Below, piece after piece: positions 12,290 to 22,711 of a stretch of 64,000 bases of DNA (position 1 is the stretch's first letter; the number at the start of each line of letters is the position of its first letter). Origin of the DNA: Zingiber officinale (lineage: Eukaryota; Streptophyta; Magnoliopsida; Zingiberales; Zingiberaceae); contig NC_055996.1 in assembly GCF_018446385.1 (NCBI RefSeq), forward strand, positions 132,232,532 through 132,296,531, read 5' to 3'. The notes below the pieces were generated by a model, which saw only the letters and a list, made by a program, of their open reading frames with translations, was not told the DNA's origin and did no database searches. The position numbers and the translations under genes are program-made.

Positions 12290-15200
12290 ATGGCGGCGGG
12301 AGGCGGCATTGACTTGGAGCAGATCAGGAATGAGACCGTCGATCTGGTAATTGATTCTTCAGTTAGATCTTCCATCATGAATCGGTCAATTTTGGTTTTT
12401 GATTTTTTGCTTTTGATCTCTGTAATCAGGAGAGCATTCCGGTGAAGGAGGTGTTTGCGCAATTGAAGTGCAATGAAAAGGGGCTCACGTCGGCGGAAGG
12501 GGAGCAGCGCCTGAATATTTTTGGGCCCAATAAGCTCGAGGAGAAGAAGGCATAATAGAGTGCTGCGATTGAAAAAAAATTCTCCTTTTTTTCGTTTACA
12601 TGATTAAAGATTGAATTTTGTTTTTTGTTTTCCCGCCAACGATGTGACAGGAAAGCAAGGTTCTTAAATTTTTAGGGTTCATGTGGAATCCGCTCTCATG
12701 GGTGATGGAGATGGCTGCCATTATGGCGATTGCTTTGGCTAATGGAGGGGTAGAAAACTAAATTCTATGATTTATTTGTGATTTTGTTGCTCGTGATTGC
12801 TGTGAAAATATCAATTTGCAGGGTGAGGCGCCGGATTGGCAAGATTTTGTGGGGATCACGGTGCTCCTCGTCATCAACTCCACCATCAGCTTCATCGAGG
12901 AGAACAACGCCGGCAATGCGGCGGCGGCGCTCATGGCTGGCCTCGCTCCCAAAACCAAGGTACGATGTAGTAACCGTGACGCGACATGGGGGCACACGGT
13001 CGCTTATCCAAAGAGGCGCGACTGGTTTTGTTGCAGGTGCTGAGGGATGGCAGTTGGTCGGAGCAGGAGGCGGCCATTCTCGTTCCCGGCGACATCATCA
13101 GCATCAAGCTGGGAGACATTGTCCCCGCCGACGCCAGGCTGCTGGAGGGCGACCCTCTTAAGATCGACCAATCCGCCCTCACCGGCGAGTCCCTCCCCGT
13201 GACCAAAAATCCAGGGGACGAGGTGTTCTCCGGATCCACCTGCAAGCAGGGAGAGATCGAGGCCGTCGTCATCGCCACTGGCGTCCACACCTTCTTCGGC
13301 AAGGCGGCCCACCTCGTCGACAGCACCAACAACGTCGGCCACTTCCAGAAAGTGCTCACCGCCATCGGAAACTTCTGCATCTGCTCCATCGCCGTCGGCA
13401 TGGTCATCGAGATCATCGTTATGTACCCGGTCCAACACCGCCGGTACCGCGACGGCATCGACAACCTCCTCGTCCTGCTCATCGGCGGCATCCCCATCGC
13501 CATGCCCACCGTGCTGTCCGTCACCATGGCCATCGGGTCCCACCGGCTGTCGGAGCAGGGGGCCATCACCAAGCGAATGACTGCCATCGAGGAGATGGCC
13601 GGCATGGACGTGCTTTGCAGCGACAAGACGGGGACGCTCACGCTCAACAAGCTCACAGTCGACAAAAGCTTAATCGAGGCAACGCCTCCACCAAAACTTT
13701 ATCCAATTGATGATTCTGTTCCAAAATCGAAACTTTTTTTATTCCTTCAGGTGTTTTCGAACGGCGTGGATAAGGAAATGGTTGTCCTGTATGCTGCTAG
13801 GGCTTCGAGGGTGGAGAACCAGGACGCCATTGATGCTTCCATTGTCAACATGTTGGGTGACCCCAAGGAGGTACTTTTGATTTCTTCTCCAATGTCCTTG
13901 TTTCTTAATGGTTTATGATCTCAAATTTGTGTTCGCAGGCGCGTGCAGGAATCAAAGAGATCCACTTCCTGCCTTTTAATCCGGTCGACAAGCGCACTGC
14001 AATCACCTACATCGATTCCGATGGGAGATGGCACAGATCGAGCAAGGGAGCGCCTGAGCAGGTAAACACTTCACTGAGTCTGCGTCGACAATGGCTTCAT
14101 CTGCCCTGAATCTGTCTACGTTGTGGCAGATCATTGACCTTTGCAAGATGAACGACGAATCGAGCAAGAAGGTCCACCAGGCGATCGACGGTTATGCTGA
14201 TCGTGGCCTTCGATCACTCGGCGTCGCCAGGCAGGAGGTCCCCGAAGGCAACAAGGAGAGCGCCGGCGGGCCGTGGCAATTCATGGGTCTCTTGCCTCTC
14301 TTCGATCCCCCCAGGCACGACAGTGCCGAGACCATCCGTCGCGCCCTCCACCTCGGCGTCAACGTCAAGATGATCACCGGCGACCAGCTCGCCATCGGGA
14401 AAGAAACCGGTCGCAGGCTCGGCATGGGCACCAACATGTACCCCTCTTCCGCCCTTCTCGGCGACAAGCACAGCGGCGGCGAACTCAGCGGGCTCAACGT
14501 GGACGACCTCATCGAGAAGGCCGATGGATTCGCCGGAGTCTTCCCCGGTAAGATCGACCCGCCGCTCACGAATTGTTCGAGATTAATGCTGAAACAGCAC
14601 GATTTCTTTCTCGCTGGATGTAGAGCACAAGTACGAGATCGTGAAGAGGCTACAAGACCGGAAGCACATCTGCGGCATGACCGGCGACGGCGTGAACGAC
14701 GCGCCGGCGCTGAAGAAGGCCGACATCGGGATCGCGGTGGCGGATGCGACGGACGCCGCCAGGGGCGCCTCCGACATCGTGCTAACTGAGCCTGGCTTGA
14801 GCGTGATCGTGAGCGCGGTGCTGACCAGCCGCGCCATCTTCCAGCGGATGAAGAACTACACCATCTACGCCGTGTCCATCACCATCCGCATCGTCCTCGG
14901 CTTCCTCCTCATCGCCCTCATCTGGCGCTTCGACTTCTCCCCCTTCATGGTCCTCATCATCGCCATCCTCAACGACGGCACCATCATGACCATCTCCAAG
15001 GACAGGGTCAAGCCCTCCCCCTTGCCTGACTCATGGAAGCTCGGCGAAATCTTCGCCACCGGCGTCGTCCTCGGCACCTACCAAGCCATAATGACCGTAG
15101 TCTTCTTCTACCTCGCCCACGATACAGACTTCTTCCCGGTGAGTACTCAACAGCAAAGCACACGCTCAAAAACTCGTAACCTGATCCATCGGCATCCTGC

Positions 15201-16095
15201 GCGTGTCGATCAAAAACAGGAAAAGTTCGGAGTGAGGCCGATCAGAGACGTGCCCGACGAGATGATGGCGGCTCTGTATCTCCAAGTCAGCATCATCAGC
15301 CAGGCGCTCATCTTCGTCACCAGGTCCAGGAGCTGGTCCTTCGTGGAACGCCCTGGTCTCCTGCTCCTCGCCGCCTTCCTCGCCGCCCAACTAGTAACCC
15401 GATTCGCCGATCCCGCACTAATTTTTTTTCCTTTGATCTCTTACTCCATTCCGTATGTTAATTGCAAAAAGTGGATGAAAGGTTGCGACTCTGATCGCGG
15501 TGTACGCGTCGTGGGAGTTCGCTAGGATCCAAGGCATGGGTTGGGGGTGGGCGGCGGTCATCTGGGTCTACAGCTTGATCACCTTCATCCCCCAAGACGT
15601 CCTCAAGTTCATCATCCGGTACGCCCTCAGCGGCAGGGCCTGGGGCAACCTGCTCGACAACAAGGTGAGGGAGATCGATCACTTCCTCGAGTTGAAACCT
15701 CAATACACATTCGAGCTCTGAAACCGATCCGCGATCGATGCAGACCGCATTCACCAGCAAGAAAGATTACGGGAGGGAAGAGAGGGAGGCTCAGTGGGCG
15801 ACGGCACAGCGCACCCTGCACGGCCTCCAGCCGGCCGACACCTCCGAGCTCTTCAACGACAAGAGCAGCTACCGGGAGCTGTCAGAGATCGCCGAGCAGG
15901 CCAAGCGGCGTGCCGAGATCGCCCGGTAATTCATTTATATCTCTTGGGGCCCCTATCAACATGCATGTTCTTACACACTGTTGGTGGTGTTGACGCAGGA
16001 TGAGGGAGCTGCACACGCTGAAAGGGCACGTTGACTCCGTGGTGAAGCTGAAGGGGCTGGATATTGACAACATGCAGCAACACTACACTGTCTGA
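12290..16095 (+). CDS. Plasma-membrane H+-ATPase (P3A P-type ATPase), 13 exons
   Basis: Exons: 12290-12346, 12430-12549, 12651-12749, 12822-12959, 13037-13678, 13751-13870, 13939-14061, 14130-14547, 14624-15138, 15220-15393, 15482-15664, 15744-15925, 15999-16095; 955 aa, the usual family size. The enzyme pumps protons out of the cell at the cost of ATP. Landmarks are LTGES in the actuator domain, SDKTGTLT with the phosphorylated Asp near residue 334, KGAPEQ and MITGDQ in the nucleotide domain, and [10 protein letters not shown] in the hinge. About ten membrane helices flank these. The C-terminal regulatory tail ends HYTV; the penultimate Thr (954) is the known phosphorylation and 14-3-3 site. 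Introns 2 and 5 begin with GC instead of GT. All exon joins keep family-conserved sequence in frame. Codon use is GC-rich. Confidence 0.95.
12550..12650 (+). other. GC-AG intron 2 of the H+-ATPase gene
   Basis: Exon 2 ends in codons for EEKK and is followed directly by gcataatag, giving AAG|GCATAA; the acceptor is gacag|gaaagc. Joining restores the conserved [15 protein letters not shown]. Reading on would hit a stop two codons later, and no GT donor keeps the conserved residues. Confidence 0.85.
13679..13750 (+). other. GC-AG intron 5 (72 bp, open reading frame throughout)
   Basis: The junction is ATCGAG|GCAACG and the acceptor is ccttcag|gtgttt. Splicing gives the family sequence [16 protein letters not shown]. 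The intron length is a multiple of three with no stop, so retention would insert 24 residues shortly after the DKTGT site. Confidence 0.8.
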
Positions 16096-16462
16096 GAGAT
16101 GAGACTTGATTGCCTAGAGCTGCAGTGAGAGATTTGGGTTGCTTGCTGCTGGGAAGGGACTAGGGAGCATGTGGTGGGAACGGAGTGATACATTATATAT
16201 GGATAATTATTAAGATATATGCACCATCAATTTTTAGGACAACTCAAGACTCAATATATGTATTTTACTGGAGTTTTTTTTTTCCTACCATTGGAAATAG
16301 GTAAAAAAATGCTTCAGATGTAGAGTTCTTGGGTGGTGTCTTTTGAATTGGATTAATTGATTTGAGAACTAATCATGAGCCACAGGCGGAGGATTGGAGA
16401 ACTAATCATGATGCAATCTAAAGTTTAATAACTCTTATTATATTTTATAATTAAAATTTTTA
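16096..16462. other. 3' UTR and flank of the H+-ATPase gene
   Basis: Non-coding sequence after the TGA at 16093-16095. No polyadenylation signal is assigned with confidence. Confidence 0.4.
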
Positions 16463-16470
16463 GATATGAT

Positions 16471-16975
16471 TAGAGGTGTAAATGAATCAAATCGTTCGTG
16501 AACTATTCGAAGCTCGATTCGATAAAAATTCGTTTGAGCTCGTTTAATGAGCTTCGTTAAGATAAATAAATCAAGCTCAAGCTTCATAATACACGGCTCG
16601 TTAGCTCGTGAACATGTTCGTTAAATTCATGAATCAATTTTTAAATTAAAAAAATAATAATTTTGATATTAAATTTATAGATTTTACATTCTACTTATAA
16701 AAAATATAGACAAATATATTATATTTATTTATTAGAATAAAATTATAAATCTTAATAAAATATTATAATTTTATCTAAATATATAATTTAATTTTTAATG
16801 AATATTTAAATTTATAATTTATACTTATTAAGCTCGTTTAGATTCCATAAAAATTCAAATAAGCTCGTGAGTCATAAATATATTCATTAAATAAAGCTCG
16901 AGCTCGACTCGATTATAAACGAGTCAAACTCAAACATTTAAGAGTTCGGCTCGGCTCGACTCGATTACACCTCTA
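16471..16975. mobile_element. hAT-type MITE, copy A
   Basis: A 505-bp AT-rich element with terminal inverted repeats TAGAGGTGTAA / TTACACCTCTA and flanking 8-bp near-repeats gatatgat / gatacaat (6 of 8). The interior has repeated gctcgattcga and gctcgtttaa words near the ends. It has no ORF. The 8-bp target duplication and TA(G/C)RGGTG ends fit non-autonomous hAT elements. Copy B lies 316 bp downstream. Confidence 0.8.
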
Positions 16976-17290
16976 GATACAATATGGTGTAACTACTTCT
17001 ATCTGCATCTAAATGTTTTTAAGAACTCGTGACTCCTTACTTCGTTATGTAAGGTTTATAAGAACTCATGGCTCCTTACCCAACTCTTACTATTGCATCA
17101 GCCTATCTATGAAAAATACAAAAGCTAAGGCAAGGAAGAAAAATTATATTGTCATGTATTTCTCAGAAAAATGAAATAGACATGTGAATAAGCCAAAAAT
17201 ACTTAATTTAAACCATACGGCATAATCCTTTCTGCACAACCCTGGCACCATGGCATTCTGCACAACCCTGGCACCTTGCCTTGTTCTACG

Positions 17291-17789
17291 TAGGGGTGAA
17301 AATGAGCAAGTCGCTCATGAGCTATTCGAAGCTCGATTCGATAAAAACTCGTTTGAACTCGTTTAATGAGGCTCGTTAAGATAAACAAACCAAGCTCAAG
17401 CTTCACAATATTCGATTCGTTAGTTCGTGATCATGTTCGTTAAACTCATGAATCAATTTTTAAATAAAAAAATAATAATTTTGATATTAAATTTATAAAT
17501 TTTACATTCTACTTATGAAAATCATAGACAAATATATTAAATTTATTTATTAAAATAAAATTATAAATTTTAACAATAATATTATAATTTTTTTAAAATA
17601 TATAATTTAATTTTTAATAAATATTTAAATTTATAATTTATATTTATTAAGCTCGTTTAGATTCGATAAAAGCTCGAATAAATTTATAACCCATGAATAT
17701 ATTCGTTAAATAAAACTCGAACTTAACTCGATTATAAATAAATTAAACTCAAACATCCAAGAATTCGACACAATTCGATTATACCCGTA
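17291..17789. mobile_element. hAT-type MITE, copy B, perfect 8-bp target duplication
   Basis: A 499-bp element of the same family as copy A and in the same orientation, starting taggggtg and ending tacccgta. It is flanked by perfect copies of gttctacg at 17283-17290 and 17790-17797. The two copies differ at many sites, so they are independent insertions rather than a recent duplication. Confidence 0.88.
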
Positions 17790-17797
17790 GTTCTACG

Positions 17798-18443
17798 CAC
17801 CCCAACAAAGTCTATCGCCCAACCTAAGAAGACCGATGGGCCATGTTGTCAAAACTCTCCTAATGTATAACAATGGTAGTCCCAGCATATGATAGGGAGG
17901 CCCATCTAAAAATCAAATAATTTAAAATCATATTTCATTATTTTAAAACTAGTAATAAATTACTATACTATTATTTCAAAAAAAATTATTACTTTATACT
18001 TGTCTCATTATTTATGACATTTTATTATCAATTCAAGTTGTCGGGTTCTTAGGCGCTGTCATAAGCTGCACCTGGCACAGCCCAATTAGCACAGTACGAA
18101 ACCCTACCTGCCATGGTTCCAATTCACGTACCCAACCTGAGCTTTCACTGGCTCATAAAACTTTCAAGAAAGCGATCCTCAGAAAATTACGTCACTTGAA
18201 CAAGGGACAAGACAAGTAAATTGTAACCTTAAACCAAACGAACATCATCAAGTGTCAAACGTAAAAAGTTACCATCGGTTTAAAGCTAAATTATAATGGA
18301 AACCAATTCAGCAGGCCTCGTTTTCAGTTTCACAAACTCTAATAGAAGCAGAAATAAAATCATAGGCATGGATTGGATTCCTGAACTAACAGCACATTGG
18401 AAGCTTCAAGGGAGATGAGAATTTTGTAGCTCTTACTTCAAAC
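17798..18443. other. Spacer and 3' UTR of the proteasome gene
   Basis: No coding sequence or repeat recognised. The part next to 18443 should hold the 3' UTR of the minus-strand proteasome gene. Confidence 0.4.
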
Positions 18444-21400
18444 TTAGTCCATCCTTCCCTTCAAGGTTCTTTCCACTACTTCAGTCGGGGTCCTGCACAG
18501 TGCATACCAAAAGTTACTGTCAGCATTCCACCAGATTTTTTTTCAGGTGCTCAGAAAAGACTCGCCAAACACAGAAAATAGGTGCCTTTTGCCTTTCTCA
18601 TATTTACTGGCATATTGTAGATTCCGACTAAAAGTTATCTAAAGTACTTACACAAGAAGGACATGCCCTCCCCAGCCACTCAAACAGTCACGATCCACAG
18701 AAGATAATAGAGCCTGTGAGATGGTCTCAAATAATTCTTCAGATTCCTAGCAACAAGTGAACAGAAAAGCTCAAGGACACTGCACATGGAAATGCTCATG
18801 AAGAGAATAAAATAAGTGCATGAGGATGATATTAGCATTCACTTTAGGATTATCACTCGATTTTTCTTCTGTTGCAGTATACACAAGAACAAAGCTATTT
18901 TGCTGATTTTTTACTACTACTAGTACGGAAATGGTTCTTAATGCAACTCTGCTTTGAAAGTAGTATTGCTCCAAGTATGAACGTCAATAATATTGGATGT
19001 TTATGGTACGTTTGAAAACGTTCCCAGGAGGTAACTATTCTCTTCTTTATGAATTCTCATGAAACTAGAAAATGTTTGGTGATAAAAGTGAAATTGAAAT
19101 ATCAGTTCTGATGCAAATGAAATTGAGACAGATCTGCAGGCAGAGTAAGCCTAAGGAACTGAGTGGTTTGACCCAGCAAGCTAGGCTGTTGGGCAAGCCA
19201 TGAAGGCTTGACCGTTGGGCAGTCCAAGTAGGTTGGGCAAGTCAAACAAAATAAAAATGAATAGTGGATAGAAAAGGCAAGACAAAATATTACTTGTGGG
19301 AATATTTTTGAATCCCGAAGAGCATTCATTGTCTATTACTTGCAAAATTTCTATAAGCTAATCATCCGAATGATATTGAAAAATCTATTCCATCTATAAA
19401 CCAACCTAAGGATTCATATTCTTGTTCAACTTCTTCTATATTTCATTATCTACGAATAATTATTCTACTCCATGCCAATTTCATACCTTGAAGTGCATGC
19501 ACCATCGAGGAAGAAACAAGACAGAAAATGATACATGGTCAACAAAGATACCAAGAATTATCTCAAATATAATATTTTAGACGACTATGTGACTTAGGCA
19601 TTAACTTTGTCCTCAGTCTCTTGTGAAATTCTTGCTGGAGCAGCAAAACGTAGACAGATAAAGTTTACTATCAAGAAAAACCAATTAAACATTTCAAGTT
19701 CTGGATATTGGAAGGAAAAAAAAATGAGTTTCCCCATATTAGCAAATTGACCTTCCCACATAAACTAAAAGAGAAGAATAGAATAAGCCTAATGATTTTC
19801 TTTAGTCCACATTAATTATCTAACTGACTTGAAGAACAATGCCTGCTTTAAGTTGAAGAGATCAAGTACTTCAGGGAAGTAAAGTACCATATTGGGCTTG
19901 TACATGGATTCACATACACCATAAAGAGACTCTGAGGCTGTACCAGAAACTACAAAGTCTTTGGCAAGTTCCCTGAAAAAACCAAACTATTACTAAAATC
20001 AAGGTTAAGGATAAATGCCAAAAAGAATTTGAGATGCCTATATCCAAAAACAATATTAGAGTGGATAGGAACTAAAGAAAGTCAATGTCACTCAATAAAT
20101 TCAAAAACATAAACAATAGTCCGATGTGTCAAATATTTATACATAATAAATTATTCATGTAAATTTACTGCCTTTAAGATGGGTTAATATCACACATAAT
20201 GGTCTCTCAGACAATAGCAATAGAGTATTTTTTTTTCATCTTTTTGTCAACAATGAAAAAAAAAATCTTACAACAAATACAGACTAGGAATGGGTAGAAC
20301 ATCGATGAAGGATAGCAAGGCAAACAACATATACCATCATCATCATCATGACCACATGTTTGTTTCAATTATTTGGATCGGCTATATGAAACGTGTACCT
20401 CCATTGAATTCTATGCAAAGTTATATCACTAATAATATTTATATTAATTAGCACAGCAAGCCATTTGTTCTTCAAGGAAATACAAAGAACAAAAATGTGA
20501 TATTGATGCTTTATGCTCCAATATTCCTAATTTCCAAATCAAATTTCTCAACCTTGGCAATGTCATCTGTGGGTTTTTTTTAGTTTCAAATGAACTCAAC
20601 TAGACAAAAAGTGCATGCTTTTGAATAAGTATGTCTCAGTGATTTTGTAGGGTATCATTTTCGATATAACATACTGTGTACTTGAGATATCAAATAAAAT
20701 ATCTATTCATCAAAAATGTATCCAATAACATGATCAATCACAACAAAATACTATAGAAAATATATAAGTATTGTCTGGAACTCTTATCCAACAATAAATG
20801 CAAGACAGAATCATACTTAGCACCAAGGCAATCCATTGTACAAATGAATGGAACATCGTCATCATCCAGTCCAGCGATAACAGGCTGACAGAAGTATGGA
20901 CCAAATCTACAAACAAGAATAAAAAAGAACTCCAATGTAAAAAATCATATCATATCACAGGGCAAAATAAAACAGAAGATCCATAGAATAATTAAACGCG
21001 GACAGCTCCAAGAATGTTGTATTCTATGCATTAATACAAAATATAAGGAAAATGAAGAGCTGAAAAAAAGTAAGGCACACCATTGCCAATGTTATAATTA
21101 CAATAATAGCTAATCAACTCTTTCCTCCTTTGCAATGACCAGAATACTATTAATACTAGTTATTTGTTACACATAAAACAAGAAAGGGGGATTTCATATA
21201 GATAGATAGAGTTATTTGTCACTTAGTTGGTAGACGCTATACAAACATCTTTTTTTAAAAAAAAATACATGCATCCTGAAAGAAGTTCTACATCTGCAAT
21301 ATGTTCTTTTAAGTTTTAACAATTTATCTTAAGATTGCAAAAACTTGATCAATTATATCAATTCAAAAGATCTAAATGTTCATTTCTGCCTACATATATC

Positions 21401-22354
21401 TTCTTTGGAGCTTTGTTTAATAACAACTTAACAGCTTAGCTCTCAACAAATTTTTGCACATTAAGTACAGAATGAACTTCCAAATCAATATTGCAGGCAA
21501 ATGCACCTACTTAATGAGGTAGGAAATGAGAATTTGACTCATCATCCTATAAGTCATTGTTTTTTGTATCGATGACGATTACATCAGCAGCTAAAGTGAG
21601 TCTGCGAATATTTACTCTACCCTGACTTACAATCTACATGTAAAGAGCAAAATTTATTCCTTTTTTTTCTGAATTATTAGCCGTTTATGACTGTCATCAC
21701 AACAACTCAAAAGATCAGATAAGAGTTATGTGAATTTGTAATTGCCAAAACAGCAAAGAGAATCCATGGACATCGTCTATTTTCAACTTTAGCGGAAAAA
21801 TTAAGTGAATACCAACAGTTTTCCAACGTGAAAAAATTAAGTAGAAAAAGCAATCGTTGAAGAACAAACCTTTTCTCATACAGCAAAGCGGAAACAAGGC
21901 TTGCAAAGGTTTCTGGCTTCATATCCCTCTCTTCCCTCAGCTGATATAGCTTGTGCCTGAAGACCAAGCGTTGGTACCTACACACCGGGAACAACAACGA
22001 AAAAAACACACAGATAAATCCCCGCAACGTTGACGAATCAACAAATGGAATCGTCAGACAGAAAGGCCATCTCACAGGGTTTGTGCATCGGTGGCGAGGC
22101 CAGAGAGGCCGATGTAGAGCTTGTCGTGGATCTTGTAGATCCTCTGGAAGTCCGTGGCGATAGTCTGGAGGTTGACTCCGAGGCGGCGATCGCTGGCGAT
22201 AGCGAAGCAATTCTTCCCAACCATCGCCACCACGGCGCTCCCATTGTACTCGAAGATCTAAATCAAAAGCAAAAAACCCTACCAAATATCACATATACGA
22301 AAGGAACAGCGGCAACAGGGGGCATTTGGGTCCGGATCGAACACGTACCGACAT
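18444..22354 (-). CDS. PBC: 20S proteasome beta-3 subunit
   Basis: Seven coding exons on the minus strand: 22354-22349 (ATG TCG only), 22257-22076, 21977-21870, 20906-20817, 19972-19888, 18746-18652, 18492-18444; 204 aa, the exact length of the family. All introns are GT-AG. The protein starts [19 protein letters not shown] and continues with [34 protein letters not shown] and [12 protein letters not shown]. It then has [15 protein letters not shown] and [15 protein letters not shown], and ends LKGRMD. Beta-3 is a structural, non-catalytic ring subunit of the 20S core, without the N-terminal Thr of active beta subunits. The six-base first coding exon comes from the atgtcg|gtacgt junction and the acceptor before ATCTTCGAG. 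It is divergent from the methyltransferase gene. Confidence 0.94.
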
Positions 22355-22711
22355 CGGCGAGCAAGCAAGGAGAAAAGGTCGAAGCCGATCTGGTAGAGGA
22401 TCGAGAGACGGAGAGGTATTAGAGAGAGAAAAGTGACTTGGGGAATACTCTGACTTGGGGAGCAATCCACCCGAATCTCCAACAAAAGATGGGCTTTAGA
22501 GGCCTATTTAAGGAGGTGAAGTTAGGCTAACCATATTGAGATATTGGCCCTTTAATGGGTTTCTAAAGGCCCAATAGTGGAGGCCTGCTGATGCGTTCGC
22601 AGGACAGCCGCGCAACATGTGTGGCTGTGATTGAAAACCCATCCGTCGCCGCCAACAGACGTCTAGATACTGCCGGAAAGAACCAGAGAGAGAGAGAGAG
22701 AGAGAGAGAGA
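22355..22711. promoter_or_regulatory. Bidirectional promoter between proteasome and methyltransferase genes
   Basis: Only 357 bp separate the two divergent start codons, so both leaders and promoters must share this space. It contains a GA tract directly before the methyltransferase ATG and CT-type purine/pyrimidine runs. No clear TATA box is placed in either direction. Confidence 0.7.
22685..22710 (+). repeat. (AG)13 microsatellite ending one base before the ATG
   Basis: A pure AG run lies in the 5' leader of the methyltransferase gene and ends one base before the ATG at 22712. Such tracts vary in length and may bind GAGA-type factors. Confidence 0.9.

Noticed and set aside
12931-13665. 244-codon minus-strand ORF over the H+-ATPase
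   Set aside because: It is a shadow of GC-rich exon 5; the plus strand encodes conserved ATPase sequence.
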